NCBI GenBank assembly: GCA_028583605.1
Contig: CM053333.1
Coordinates: 11,182,638-11,246,637 of the forward strand
From: Dastarcus helophoroides
Lineage: Eukaryota > Arthropoda > Insecta > Coleoptera > Bothrideridae
Direction: 5' to 3'
DNA: 64,000 nucleotides
Below the pieces are notes generated by a model. That model made no database searches and was not told the DNA's origin. It was given only the letters and a program-made list of their open reading frames with translations. The position numbers were made by a program, and so were the translations under genes. This document shows, piece after piece, positions 35,871-48,092 of this stretch (positions are counted from its first letter, which is position 1; each line of letters starts with the position of its first letter).

Positions 35871-37790
35871 ATTTACTAAGTTTTTCTTCTGCATCATGAT
35901 TAGGGTATTTTAAAAAGTTAAATGTGTTTTTTCTTTTAAAATTTTACCAATAAATAACCTTCTAAGAATTAGTGAATTATCCAGATTAATTTTGAATTGT
36001 TTGGCTTTTTTTGGAGATTTATCCTAGCAATATCTGACTTTCGGTATGAAGATTTAATTGACTGACCCAGACAGACTCCAAATTTAACTTCCTGGGCCAA
36101 TTAGGGAAATCGATGAAGCACTAAAAAGCTCCAGTCTATTTCACTACTTCATCAAGATCTTCTTGTTGCACTTCCAACTTACTGCAGATGTATTAGTCGG
36201 GATTACATCCCTTTGCCTAATTTACTTATTGCCAGAGCTAATAATAATTGAAGGTAGATTATTCTTGTCCACCTGACGTATTTAATTAGTTAGCTCGATT
36301 AATTTATCTGAGTAAATTTTCATCTTTAGTGTCTTGAACAATAGCATTAAATTAAATGAATGAAGTAAGATAAATATGACAACTTAAGTTGTTTTGACTC
36401 GGTTCATGAGTAAATCCTGATGTGAATTACGCGCTCCTGGTGATGTTCGTTTCCAAAAATAGTAAATGACTTTTTATGAAAGTTACTCTCTCAAATTCAA
36501 ATCAAACATCTAAATAAAGTGTTAATAAGATTGCCTGGGTCTCAAATTCCAATAATCTGATCGATATCAGCAACTCCTGTGCAATTCTTAGACGATCGAA
36601 ATGGTGGAAATAGATAACAAACTCACTAGGCGCTTGATGACATATTTTTAAATAACACCAATCGCACAATCAAGTGCGTAAATTTGTTGGTGCCAAAATA
36701 TTTTGGTGTATTCTTACGATGCAGGCACAATATGTGGTAGCAAGTATCAACACATATCGTTTCTGTACTTGTACCTGTACCTAAGTGAAAAATTTGCTTT
36801 AGTATAAAAATAGTTTATTGTGCCATCGAAGCGAGTCGCTAAATTCAAGTTAGACATTTAATTTTTTCCTTCTGTTTTCATAAATTTTGGGGTCAATAAT
36901 TTCAACTTTGAAACGAATCTTGAAAAAATTCTCCCTTAAATACTTAACCTTTAAATTCTTCTTATTTTTTTTATAAATAGCAAGCTTTAGAAATTTGAGG
37001 TTTTATACAGATTCAACTCATTGCGAGGAGAAATAAAAATAACGACTTCAATTTGAGAACTACGATGTGACGGTTTTCTGGAGATCTGCCTCGGAATATT
37101 TTTTAGTTTCACATGACATGTGTGTTGCGCGAAAGATATTTTAAATATTTTCATTCATTCGGGGTACTTCGATTCCCCAGTTTTTGTGCGTTGACAGTGT
37201 GATTTTCCTCGCCTTGAACGTGCTTGAAGTATGCAGAATGAAGGGGTGGAAAAGTGACGCAGGAAGTAGAGGCTTTGTGTAGGGTTTTTTATAAGCAGCA
37301 GGCTATGGCTCAACAATAAGGTGCAGAGCACAGATATATCCTCAAAATCGTTGCTGCTTTTAAATTATACATGGTGCAGTGCAATCAATTTTAAATTAGT
37401 TTTAATGTGGTAACGAATGATCAGTCAATTTTATTATTAATAGTTGGTCCTTTGTTATGGCACCCACATCTGGTATTAATGACGTCACTTTCATTTAATA
37501 GTACTCAGTTATTCGATTAATTAGGTCTTTCGATTGTACAATGTTGTATTATGTATTAGTGGTTAAAAAATGTCCATATATAATTGAATCTCTATTTTTC
37601 TCTCACTTACACCAAAGCGCTTTAGCGGTAATGAATAATAATAGTTTTAAAAACATCACAGATACACAGCAGTTTTTAACTCCATATTCAAACCGAGCCA
37701 GACTTAGTAAACGAACTAAAAGATCAGATTAATGGTGACACTCATACGTGGGTGTATTTTTCTATTATAAAAAACTTCTCCACAATTTTG
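35870..37790. other. Single-copy-looking sequence; no gene recognised
   Basis: No homology recognised on either strand. The composition is ordinary AT-rich, with one slightly GC-richer island near 37140-37310 and no splice-flanked frame. Confidence 0.45.
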
Positions 37791-39530
37791 CTCAAATTGA
37801 TCCTTGTGGAAAACTCTACCATTAGTTAGGAGATTAATTTCAAAATTTTAGGAAAAAGCTGTTTAAATTGTGAATTTATCTCGAAATTTTCGAAAGAACA
37901 GAAATTAATATGCATTGACAGATAAATGCTTTCTAGTTTAAATTCGAAATTTCTAAAAAAATGTTAAAATGTTAATATTAATGCGCAAATCAAAAATAAT
38001 TAATTTTTTTTAAATCTACTCTTCGAGAAATATTGTTGACATTTTGGTATTGTAGACTTTTTTCGAAAAAAAATTCAAAATTTCTAAAAACATTTCCAAA
38101 TTTATAGTTAATATCGAAATTTTAGGAACAAAATTAAAAGTGTAAATTCAGAATTTAAAGGAAAATATCAAGAAAAAATATAGTTTATTTCGTAACGTAA
38201 GGGTCGAAGTTTCGAGATTATAATGAAAATTTCAACAAACTTTCGAAATAAACAAAATCTTTCTACATGTATATTTCTTTGTTTATTCAAAATGCTGATT
38301 TGTTTTTAATTTCAGGTTCGATTTTAAAAGCGAATTAAAATCTTCGACAATTGGATATAGATATGAAATTTGCACTATAAAGTTAAAATTTAGGGACAAA
38401 ATGAAACACTTAAAATGTAAACGAGGAATTTTGCAAAGAAATTCATCATTTCGAAATTAAAGTTGAAATTTGATAATTTTATAAAACAAAAAGTTTTTTA
38501 AAATTTCTAGAAAAAGATCGAAAAGTTCAAAATTTAAGATTTTTAGGGATTGTCGAAATTTTAAGAAAAAGGAAAGAGTTTTCGAAAAAAAAGTCGACAT
38601 TTCGGAACCAATATTGAAATTTAATAGGAAACTTAAACATTTCGAGGAAAGGATTGACAATTCGAAGAAAAGATCGACAATTCCAGTGAAAGATCTACAA
38701 ACCGAAGCTAAAGTCGAAACCTTGAATAAACGAGTAAAATTTCTTGAAAAAGTCGAGATCCACGTCAAAATTTTAAGCAATGAAATAAAAATTAAAAATG
38801 TAAACTGGCAACTCGTAAAAATTCGAAGTTTTGAGAAGCTCTGCATGTACATGTTGCACATACATACATGTATATAATAAATAAATGCAACAAAGATACA
38901 GAAAAAAAACAATTTTTTCTGAAACTTTGGTTTTTAAATTTAGATTATTTGTATTTGTGGAAACTGCAACCTTTTCTCAAAACCGGCAGTTTTTAATAAT
39001 TTTGAGTTAAAACTCAATATTTTGATACTCAAATTAAAATTTCCAAAAAAAAATCAAAATTGAAAATTTGCTCCCTAAATCTCCAGAAGAATTAACATTT
39101 CGTGATTAGGGGAGAAATTGTTAAAGACGTTATAATTTCTAGAAAAATATTGAAGTTCATACTCGACAGTTTATGGAAAAAAAATGAAAATTGGAAATCC
39201 AAATTCGGAGTTTTGAGAAAGCAGTGGAAATAAATAAATTGAAAATTTGAACTAAATCGACATTAAACTAAAAACCCAATTTTGGAAAATCCCTGTTTCT
39301 AAACAAGAATGTAAACATTTTGAGTAGAGAATCCAAAATTTTGGGGATTACTTATCACTTTAAATTTTCGAAAGGTTGTTGAGTTTTCGAGCTTAATTCG
39401 AAATTTAGAAAAAAAATTAAATTAAGGCCAAAATATTGGGAAAATTGTTAAACATTTTTTAGTTTGTACTAGAGATTTTGAGAAAAGATGACGACTTTAA
39501 AAAAAATATAACTTTATAAAAAATGTTTTT
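37790..39530. repeat. Degenerate AT-rich repeat block
   Basis: About 1.7 kb of the aaatttcga / tcgaaattt word family. Between 38640 and 38760 units of the form gacaattcgaagaaaagatc are more regular and produce chance open frames on both strands (38457-38912 and 38614-38877). These are repeat-derived. Confidence 0.75.
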
Positions 39531-39534
39531 TCTC

Positions 39535-40235
39535 ATACATTCTCTTACAACAAAGGTGTTTTTCCTAACATCTGGAAATCTGCTAGGGTGCAGCCTCTCC
39601 CTAAAAAGGGAAAAAGGAATCTGGCTAATAACCATCGCCCTATATCTTTGTTGCCCTTTATATCTAAAGAGATGAAAAACATGATTAACATCGCGATTCT
39701 CAAATATCTGCACGAGAATAGAATCATCTCGGACACGCAATACGGTTTCAGACAACAACGCTCAACTGGCGATCTTCTGACATATGTTACTCATATCTGT
39801 AACTCAGCTATGGAAAAACATGATGATGCTAGGATTGTGGCATTGGATATCTCAAAGGCCTTCGACAGAGTCTGGAACCGATCTTTTCTCGCCAAATTAA
39901 TATCCTATGGTCTTCTTTCTGGACTCTGTCATTTGGTATCCAATTTTTTCGCTGACAGATCTCTTGAAGTTGTCGTCGATGGCATCTCATCCGAGACATT
40001 TGCGATTAATTCAGGGGTGCCTCAGGGGTCTACCCTATCTCCTACTCTGTTTCCATTACACATTTCTTAGCTTCAACTTCCAATCCGACTAACAGCTACG
40101 CAGATGATAGTATCTTGGTGTCATCTTTTTTCTCCGACAAACCATTATCCGTCGCTGCTTCAGATCGACTAAGGGAACAGCAGATACAGGAATCTAGAAA
40201 TCATTCTGGAATAGAGTAAGAAAAAGCAATGCTCC
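39535..40235 (+). pseudogene. Reverse transcriptase domain (Jockey-like)
   Basis: Reads GVFPNIWKSARVQPLPKKGK, NNHRPISLLPFISK, QYGFRQQRSTGDLLTYVTH, then motif A VALDISKAFDRVWN, motif B SGVPQGSTLSPTLF, and, after a frameshift near 40055 that removes the usual ND of HINDF, motif C SYADDSILVSSF (about 40095). All three catalytic aspartates are therefore still encoded. The frameshift plus missing N-terminus make it non-functional. Non-LTR RTs of this clade copy element RNA at a nicked target site. Confidence 0.92.
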
Positions 40236-40240
40236 AAAAA

Positions 40241-41600
40241 CTCAGGCCACGGTTTTCTCTAAGAAAGCATCAAGGGATAATGCAACAACCATACTAATGG
40301 ACGATAAAATCCTTCCGATGGGATCTAATCTGTCTGTCCTAGGAGTAAATGCGAGCACTAACTTCTCTTGGGACGATCATGTGCGTGCCATTGCCAAATT
40401 TACCTCTCAGGAGCTAGGCTTTCTTTTAAGAGCTAAAAAGTATTTCACATATCATCAGCTACTCACACTATACAAAGCTCAAGTTAGGCCAACACTAGAA
40501 TACTATTCGCATGTTTGGGGTTCAGCTCCAAAGCACATTTTAGCTCTTTTGGACTCAATTCAAAGAGCGATTCGCCTAATTGATGACGAGAGTTTGACCG
40601 ATTCTCTCGAAACACTAGAGCACAGGCGGATGGATGACTTGTCTCTTTTCTACAAGTACTATCATGGAAGATGCTCGCAGGAACTAATAGGATTTATTCG
40701 CCCAAGGGCTAGATTTTTGCAGGATAAAAGACAATCGGATACAGCAAATTCCTATGCGGTCCAGCTTGACACAGTGAGGACTTCTGTTTACGGAAACTCT
40801 TTTTTCTATAGAACTTCCAAGCTGTGGAATTCGTTACCGAAAGAAAGAAAGAACAATTTGGTCGACGTCAACGCTTCAAAAACTCAGGCCGCGGTTTTCT
40901 CTAAGAAAACATCAAGGGATAATGCAACAAACGTACTAATGGACGGTAAAATCCTTCCCATGGGATCTAATCTATCTATCCTAGGAGTGAATGCAAGCAC
41001 TAGCTTCTCTTGGAACGATCATGTGCGCGCCATTGCCAAATCGGCCTCTCAGAAGCTAGGCTTTCTTTTTAGAGCTAAAAAGTACTTCACATCTCATCAG
41101 CTATTAACACTATACAAATCTCAAGTTAGGCCAATACTAGAATACTGTTCTCATGTTTGGAGTTCAGCCCCAAAACACACTTTAGCTCTCTTGGATTCAA
41201 TTCAAAGAAGAGCGATTCGCCTAATTGATGACGAGAGTCAGACCGATTCTCTCGAAACACTAGAGCACAGGCGTATGGTTGGTGACTTGTCTCTTTTCTA
41301 CAAGTACTATCATGGGAGATGCTCACAGGAACTCCTAAGATTGAACCTCCAAAGAGCATACAAGGCAGTCGGTTACAGCAAATTCTTGTGTAGTCCAGCT
41401 TGACACAGTGAGGATTCTGTCTACGAAGACTTTTTTTTCTATAGAGCTTTCAAGCTATGGCACACGTTACCGAAAGGAATGTTCCCCAAAAATTACAACC
41501 TATCCTTGTTTAAGAAGGCGGTTCACCGCCGTCTATTCTTGTTTCCGCATCCTACTCGCAGTGCTTTGAAGACATAATGGGGTTTGTCCTGTGCGAATGG
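40241..41600 (+). pseudogene. Jockey-like RT C-terminal region, tandemly duplicated in frame
   Basis: Copy 1 (40241-40882) and copy 2 (from 40883) both start ctcaggcc.cggttttctct and encode ILPMGSNLSVLGVNAST, FSWDDHVRAIAK, YFTYHQLLTLYK, QVRPTLEYYSHVW or the equivalent, then RLIDDES, SLETLEHRRM and YKYYHGRCSQEL. The offset is exactly 642 bp (214 codons), so one open frame of 368 codons (40297-41403) spans both. Copy 1 ends at LWNSLPKERKNN, where it joins the start of copy 2. Copy 2 carries a frameshift after SQEL and continues to the true 3' end (NYNLSLFKKAVHRRLFLFP, then HPTRSALKT stop). Confidence 0.92.
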
Positions 41601-41610
41601 ATCAAACCTA

Positions 41611-43823
41611 AAAAATATATGCCCATGGTCATTAACTGGAGACCACATGACATGAAATTTTTAAGCGAATTGACTTGGTCCCTTTTGGATAGCAGATTTA
41701 AATTCAACGAGGTAAAATTGATATGAATCGATTAGAGTTTAGTCTCAATAATTTATATTCTTGATTTTTTGTATGAAACTTTCTACCGCAAAGGGTCCTG
41801 TGTTAGAAAATAAAAAACTAATCTGGATTGTAGATTGGTAATTCAAAGTGAGCTATGTCGTCGTGTTAGGGTCCACAAGGCTTCAAACTTCAAGGAATCA
41901 TTCGTAAAACTGTTAAATTCTATCGGCCGTCATCATTAACAGTAATAATAACAATATATTAACAATGGGGTTGTCTCCAATCTGTAACATTTATCACTAA
42001 AAAAATTTCGTGACAGGTAATGTGGCATCGATTATTTAGAAAGCTATCTCTTTCGGATGGACGATCGATGGACTGGAGACCGCAACGGCAGATCGATTTA
42101 TGTTCCCTTCTGTCTCTGCGAAATTTCAAAAATTTAAAGTTTGACGCCCGTGGCTCTCGACGATAGACACGTTATGCATACTCAATCCCGGAAAGATACG
42201 CGACAGTTCGAGATTCAACCACGGGCGGCGCTAACGGACACGATTTTGCCCGACGCATACTATTCCTCGCTTCGTCGCGCAACTGTCGTTCCATTGCCTG
42301 TCAACTATGCAATTTAAACGTAAAATTCACTCCCGAATAATGTTTCACCCACATCGGATAACTGAAACGCTGGTAGTTTAATTAATCGCCTAAAAATTGT
42401 AGCCAACATTTGTACAACGTAAGAAAAAAAAAACTGCTTTTTCAGATATCATCTTTTAATAAATTATGATTTATAATTTAGACATAAAAAGAATCATCGT
42501 TGTAGAATGTATAAGTTTATATTTTGGTAGCACATCCACCATTTTTCAATAATCAATCTTAGTGCTCGTCTGCTTAAATTTAAGGCTTACGTTTACGGTT
42601 TATGTATAAAATTACTCCATGACTTACCATCTAATCTGCGTCATCATCTTAAAATTTCTATCGATACTAGTTTTGCCTCCAGATGTCTGCATTGGTCATA
42701 AATGTACTCATTTTCTGTGTACTTGACAAGCGTGTGTAATAGTAAAAAATTTCGGCCTAGACTAAAAAAAGATCAAGTTTATCACAGTTTCTTAACTCTC
42801 ATATTACGAAGACCGCGGGAAACCCTTCCAAGCCAGCGATATTGGTCATATTCCCCGCCGGTAGCTAATTTTTTATTCGCTCCGTGTATTCCCATCTTTC
42901 GACGAGCGGAGTAAGTGGGCTAAAGTGGACGAAAGATTTCTCCTCGTCATAATTGAGATCGGAAAGTAAGCATCTACAAACAAAAAACCTTCGGGAAAAC
43001 TTTGCATTACAAATCTTGGAAAATTCGTATCATATCAAGAGACTCTTGTAATGGGTTGTCAAGGGAGTTACCTAGCAACGTTAAATGAAACCAAACTAGT
43101 GAACATCCGGCTGTACAGTTAAAAACATGGGATTTAACAACCTGTCATATTATTGAGGAGACAATTATTTACGGAAATCGCCTAAGCATATCACTTCCTC
43201 TCCAACTGATCACAATTCCAACGCAGACGGCTTCCTCCCAAATTATCCCAAATTAGTATCTGTCGTGTACCACTATTCCATATATATGACAGTAAACCGT
43301 ATTAGGGGTTGAATTAAATTGCAAATTTAATTATAACTTTTTGCTCGTTTTTTAGTTTTTCCAACTGCAGAATTGTTTCCAGTTTTAAAACGTTTGACGT
43401 AATAGTGAAGCCCAGAGTTTGGGAGACATGCCAGAAAATCTAGACAAGCTATCAATTTGTTGCATCACAATTTGAAACTTTTACTACGTTTTAATTATGA
43501 GTTAATGCTGACGTTTCGTAGCTGGCTTTTTTTTAGAATAATTGATTCAGTAGATCCATAAATGGAACGTAAATAAAATTGCCACTTGATTGTGTCTCCC
43601 AAAAGTTATATGCACTATTTTTTTTGGGATATTTTGATATATTGTTTCCTGTTATAGTGTTGTCATATTGTTGGGTTTCTTGGTTGGCTTTTTTTATATC
43701 CTGATATATAAGAGACGACATCAGTAAAACTTTGGTTCGTGAAACGTAACCAAATGCGATTTTTTTTGCTTATTATATACTGTCTATTGTTGAATTAGTT
43801 CATGAATTAGTTTTTTGTTTCAG
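41611..43823. other. Region upstream of first recognised ephrin exon; CpG-rich island at 42040-42330
   Basis: Contains no recognised coding exon. From about 42040 to 42330 the sequence is unusually GC- and CpG-rich for this window (for example acgggcggcgctaacggaca). It has no long open frame. It could be a conserved regulatory element, a non-coding first exon or an old element. The rest is ordinary AT-rich sequence, presumably intron or upstream sequence of the ephrin gene, ending in the pyrimidine-rich acceptor ttagttttttgtttcag. Confidence 0.5.
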
Positions 43824-44134
43824 ATTTCGAATTGACAACACGGACCATATAATAGACGTAAACAAAGGGAATGTGCAGTTTGAATATGATCAAGTTAATA
43901 TAATTTGTCCTGTTTACATGCCAGGGACATACGACGAGGATGCCGAAAAGTATATTATTTATAACGTATCTAAAGAAGAATACGATACGTGTAGAATAAC
44001 AAATCCAAATCCAAAAATAATAGCAATTTGTGATAAACCATACAAACTAATGTATTTTACAATAACGTTTCGTCCCTTTACTCCTCAACCTGGGGGACTT
44101 GAGTTTCTACCCGGAAAGGACTATTATTTTATAT
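43824..44134 (+). CDS. Ephrin: Ephrin, exon encoding most of the receptor-binding domain
   Basis: Ephrins are cell-surface ligands of Eph receptor tyrosine kinases and act in contact-dependent signalling, axon guidance and tissue boundaries. This exon follows a consensus acceptor (ttttttgtttcag) and ends at a donor t|gtaagt. Its phase is one leading base and one trailing base around 103 codons. It encodes FRIDNTDHIIDVNKGNVQFE, DQVNIICPVYMPGTYD, YIIYNVSKEEYDTCRI, AICDKPYKLMYFTITFRPF and GGLEFLPGKDYYFI. Three of the four conserved disulphide cysteines (CPVY, DTCRI, ICDKP) and the GLEF..G.DYYF block of the ephrin fold are visible. The similarity to insect ephrins is strong enough to be sure of the family. 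The start of the ephrin domain (the YWN...NP region) and the signal peptide must lie on upstream exons that I could not find. A single insect ephrin is usual, hence the symbol. Confidence 0.96.
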
Positions 44135-45820
44135 GTAAGTAATCTCAACTATTTATTGCTAAACACATCAGGAAAGTCAAACACTCTCCATAGGGAGAAT
44201 GTTAATGGGAGATTTAACATTGAGAGCTAATAGTGGGATAGATGGGCGGCGCCTTGTATTCTCCTACACCGGTGTAAACAATTCAAAGCAGAGCGCAGCG
44301 ATCAGTACTGGTGGAGGTTTCAGTAGTACATCATAGCTTGTAACGTGTTTTGTTACGGGATTACTACTGGCAGGCAACAATTTTAGTAAAATTTGCGTAC
44401 CACATGCTGTTTGTTCTTTTAGTCCGTTGATTTAATCAACGTCTGAAGCAAAATAAAACTGATATTCTTTCATAACCAATATAAATAAACGAGATTTCGT
44501 AAACAAAATAAATAATAATTCTAATGAAGAATATAACAAAATAACTCTTTAAATATTACAATATAAGGAGTTCAAATAGGCCTGACTGTGCTAAACAATA
44601 TTTCAATCTGTTGTAAAACTCTCGACGAGTTTTTTCTAAAATCTAAACTGAAAGATATGAGCATGCTGCGTCAAAGTAGGGGAATACGTTCAGCACCCGT
44701 AAAAAACTATCTAAGGGACAATTCTTAGCGTTTTACATGGACAATGAAAATTTTTCCTTATCTGTATATGCTATTTGTCATACTAACATATTCGCAACAT
44801 CTAACCTAAAAATATATTTTAATTTCCACATTTTTTGCGCTCTTTCTAGCAGTAATCTCTGCAAAACAGACTTTTTCATCAAATCTAATAACATAATGGT
44901 AAGATACCAAATACAGAGCGTCCGCCTACAATAAAGTGCCGCTAAAAACCCGTGCTGAAGATCCTTGTTATTGTTATTTATGGCCTTGTACATACATGTT
45001 TGTAATGTAAAAGGATCTCGTTGCTTGTGCATAAATTGTTGGTAACTGAATAAAAAAACGAAATGCAACAATATGAGCAATAACTGATAGCCAACTTGTA
45101 ATGTTTCATTGTTTTGAAGTCATGGCCAGCTCAAGAATTTTTAAAAATTAAATTGATTTTAAAATTTATCATGCTTTTACATCTTAACAGCATTAAATTG
45201 AGGATGACTAATAACCCCATTAAAGCCATATTCACATTTAATTACATCATATTAAATCTACGGTTTTTTGCACAAACCTGTTGGATTGTGAGGCTGCCTA
45301 CATTTTTATCTTAAACTTAAATAATGGCGAGGACTGGCTTAATTGGGAGTAATTTTAAAGAGTACGAGGTTTAGTCAATTAATTATATACAACTAGATCA
45401 GGGGAAAAACAAACCTTCTACACCTTATAGTTGTTCGTCAGCTGCGCCAATGTCAAACGTTCTAACGCCAAGTATTATTTAGCATTTATATGCAGTTTTA
45501 TTGGCTTTTTCTTCGCCAGTCACTCCTTTCACAATCCCTGGCAAAGAAATTACAGAGACTATATTATTTAGCATCTTGAATCATTTAGCAGCAATCTGGA
45601 CCTTAATGGTTTCTCATCAACCGCCATATTCATCTGATTTGTCTCTCTCTCGCATTTTTCTTTCTCTATAATCAAGATCTTCCCTCAATTTATTATATTT
45701 ACATTGATATACTTCCAAGTCTTAGATAACTTCGAAAATCTGTTACTTTCTGTTACCATCTTCTAGATCAGAACGTCCCAACCAGAGAGCCTACTGTTTT
45801 AAAAAATTAGCCTTTTAAAA
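44135..45820. other. Ephrin intron (first visible), proximal part
   Basis: The intron spans 44135-50680 (6,546 bp). This first part shows nothing recognisable. Short frames at 44737-45314 have no homology. The distal part 49150-50680 is likewise unremarkable except for a repeat-tail-like stretch near 50340-50420 (cagtttgcgagattagcccg). Confidence 0.6.
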
Positions 45821-46300
45821 TTGTCCAATTTTTCTCAAAATTTTCGATTTGTTAAGGTTTGGCCCTATTTTAAAGTTTTTGAATTTTTGGGTAAATTTTG
45901 ATTTTTTTTTTCAAAATTTCAACTATTCAGAAATTTTTTAGTACTTCCCAATATTTCGACTCATTTAAAACTTAGATACGACTTCTTTTCAAAATTTCTG
46001 TTTCCTTCTCCACTTCAAAATTTCGACTTTTTTAAAATCTTCAAATTTATTCAAAATTTTAACTTCTTTGGACATTTAGTCTTTTAAAATTGCAACTTTT
46101 TAAAAAATTTGGAATTTTTTGATCATCTCTCCTTATATCTTCAAATTTTCGAATTAAAAGTTTCCGTTATTTTTCGAAATTTGGACAATTTTCAAAATGT
46201 TTAACTCATTTTTGAAATTTCGACTTTTTTTTCAATATTGACTTTTTTAACTGTCGGCTTTGATTCAATGTCTAACTTTTTTTTAAAAATATTAGAGAAA
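45820..46300. repeat. T-rich degenerate repeat block in ephrin intron
   Basis: Variants of caaaatttcgacttttttaa. This is the T-rich orientation of the word family that is A-rich at 2-4.9 kb. Confidence 0.7.
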
Positions 46301-46391
46301 AGCATGAATACATTTCTTTAGACATCGGAGAGGCAAAACGTGAAAAAAATTGAGAACTCTGTTCTATATATATTTTCAAGGGGTGGGGGAG

Positions 46392-46795
46392 GGGTAACGG
46401 ACTGGTCTTTGGTTATCTTAAAAAATGGAAATACAAGTCTTGTCCCCTGAAACCAATAAAGATTAAAAATACAACAAAGGTTGCTCTAACGCGTTTCGAT
46501 AGCCAAGCTTTTATCTTCAGAGAGATACTAACTAGACAGTTAGCAAGTTATATACTTAGTTAGATTTATAACGTCCCCTTGTCCTCTAAAACCAAGCAAG
46601 ATTCAATAACACAACAAAGGTTGCTCTAACGCGTTTCGATAGCCAAACTATCATCTTCAGAGAGATACTAACTAGTCAGTTAGCAAGTTATCTAACTAGT
46701 TAGATAGCTTGGCTATCGAAACGCGTTAGAGCAACCTTCGTTGTTTCTTTTAATTTTTCTTGGTTTCAGAGGACAAGATTTGTATTTCAATTTCT
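46392..46795. mobile_element. Inverted-repeat element, compound (copy F), three hammerhead-like arms
   Basis: Starts ggtaacggactggtctttgg and ends acaagatttgtatttcaatt. It carries two left arms in tandem (gcaacctttgttg on the minus strand; cores at 46483-46526 and 46624-46667) and one right arm (46702-46760). The second left arm read on the minus strand is atctctctgaagatgatag, then tttggctatcgaaac and gcgttagagc. Between arms are taactagacagttagcaagt-type spacers, themselves repeated. The structure looks like a partial duplication of the element within itself. It lies in the first visible ephrin intron. Confidence 0.9.
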
Positions 46796-46859
46796 GTTTT
46801 ATATCCTCAGAGTCCAGATACTCTCTTTGGTTTACCATATGGGACCCGTTGTAGCTGCG

Positions 46860-48090
46860 CTGCATTTATTTTTTAACCACTTCGAAAATCTCGTAAATAG
46901 ATGGTTAAAATTTTGGGTTTAAAGCTCCATTTTTGAAAAAGCTAACACCCAATTGCAACTCTAAACTAGAATTGTCTTAAAAAGCACAAAAATTGTAAAA
47001 TAAAAATTGTTAGAAACTTCGAGTTTACGATACATTTAAAATTTTAGGGCTTAGGCAAAAATTTTAAAATTCTAACTGAATTGTTAGAAAAAAATCTAAA
47101 GGTTAAGGTAACCAAAATTGAAGAACGTAAAAGAGTAAAAGTATGAGTTTAAACTGGAAAATTCCAGAAAACTTAAATGTTTGAAGGACAAGTCGCAAAG
47201 AAGTGTTCAAAATTTCAATTTTTAAGTTCGAATTTTAGAAACAAAGAAACAAATAAAGTAAAACTTTCAAAAAAAGTCAGTTTTTCGAAATTTTGAGTTT
47301 CAAGTCAGTTTCAAATCATTAAAATTTCAAAGTTTCCACTGGACATGGAGACTTAAGAAGAATTTCAAAGAAAAACTGTAAATTCTAAAAAAAAGTCGAA
47401 ATTTGTAAAATTGTCAAATTTCAGCTCGACGGTTTGAAAAGAAGATCGAAATTTTGAATTTAAACTCAATATGTTGGGCAAACTGTCGAGATTTCATGAT
47501 TAAAGTGAAACACTAAATTTCGTGAGAAACGATATAATGTCAAAATTAAAGTCAAAATTTCTGGAAAAAATCTCAAAATTTAAGAAGAAAAGCAAAACAT
47601 TTGAAGTGTATTTCCGAAACAACAGCCGAAATTTCGGAAAGAACCTTGAGATTAATGACACAAAAATTTGAGTCTAAACCAGAAATTTTGAAGAAAAAAA
47701 TTTTGGACTGAATGGAAATTTTGGGATTAAGGTCAAAATATCAAAAATGTTCTATTTTATAGAAAAATCTACTTCCAAGTTAAAATTTCCAGACAACAGG
47801 AATTTCTAAAATGTTAACAACTTCGAAAAAACTAAAGTTTAATTTTAAAGATGCAATTAAGATCGAAAATTTTGAAATGATGAACGTACCAAATTTCGAG
47901 TTTGAAATCAAAATTTTGAAATTCGAGTTAGGTTTCTTAAAAAAATCTAGATTTTGAAGTCAACATTTCGGATTTGAGTTTATGAGTCGAAATTTCGGTA
48001 GAAAAATCCCAAGTTAAAAAATCGAGATTTCGATTTTAAGGTACTATGTAATTTTAAATAATTGAAGTTTTAGCGTTTATTTGGTGACAT
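46860..48090. repeat. Degenerate AT-rich repeat block in ephrin intron
   Basis: Mixed-orientation TTCGAAATTT/AAATTTTGA words over about 1.2 kb. No coding signal. A smaller block of the same kind follows at 48800-49150. Confidence 0.7.
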
Positions 48091-48092
48091 TT

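Larger units (their letters stand above)
39530..41610 (+). mobile_element. Jockey-like non-LTR retrotransposon, longest copy, 5'-truncated
   Basis: The best copy of the family whose 3' ends recur at 6.2, 11.4-12.1, 22.7 and 48.1 kb. It starts abruptly within the RT domain at about 39530, right against AT-rich repeat, and runs to the 3' UTR (gcgaatggatcaaaccta). It lacks the gag-like ORF, the endonuclease and the first RT motifs. The C-terminal region is present twice because of an internal duplication. Coding parts are described in the next entries. Confidence 0.9.
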
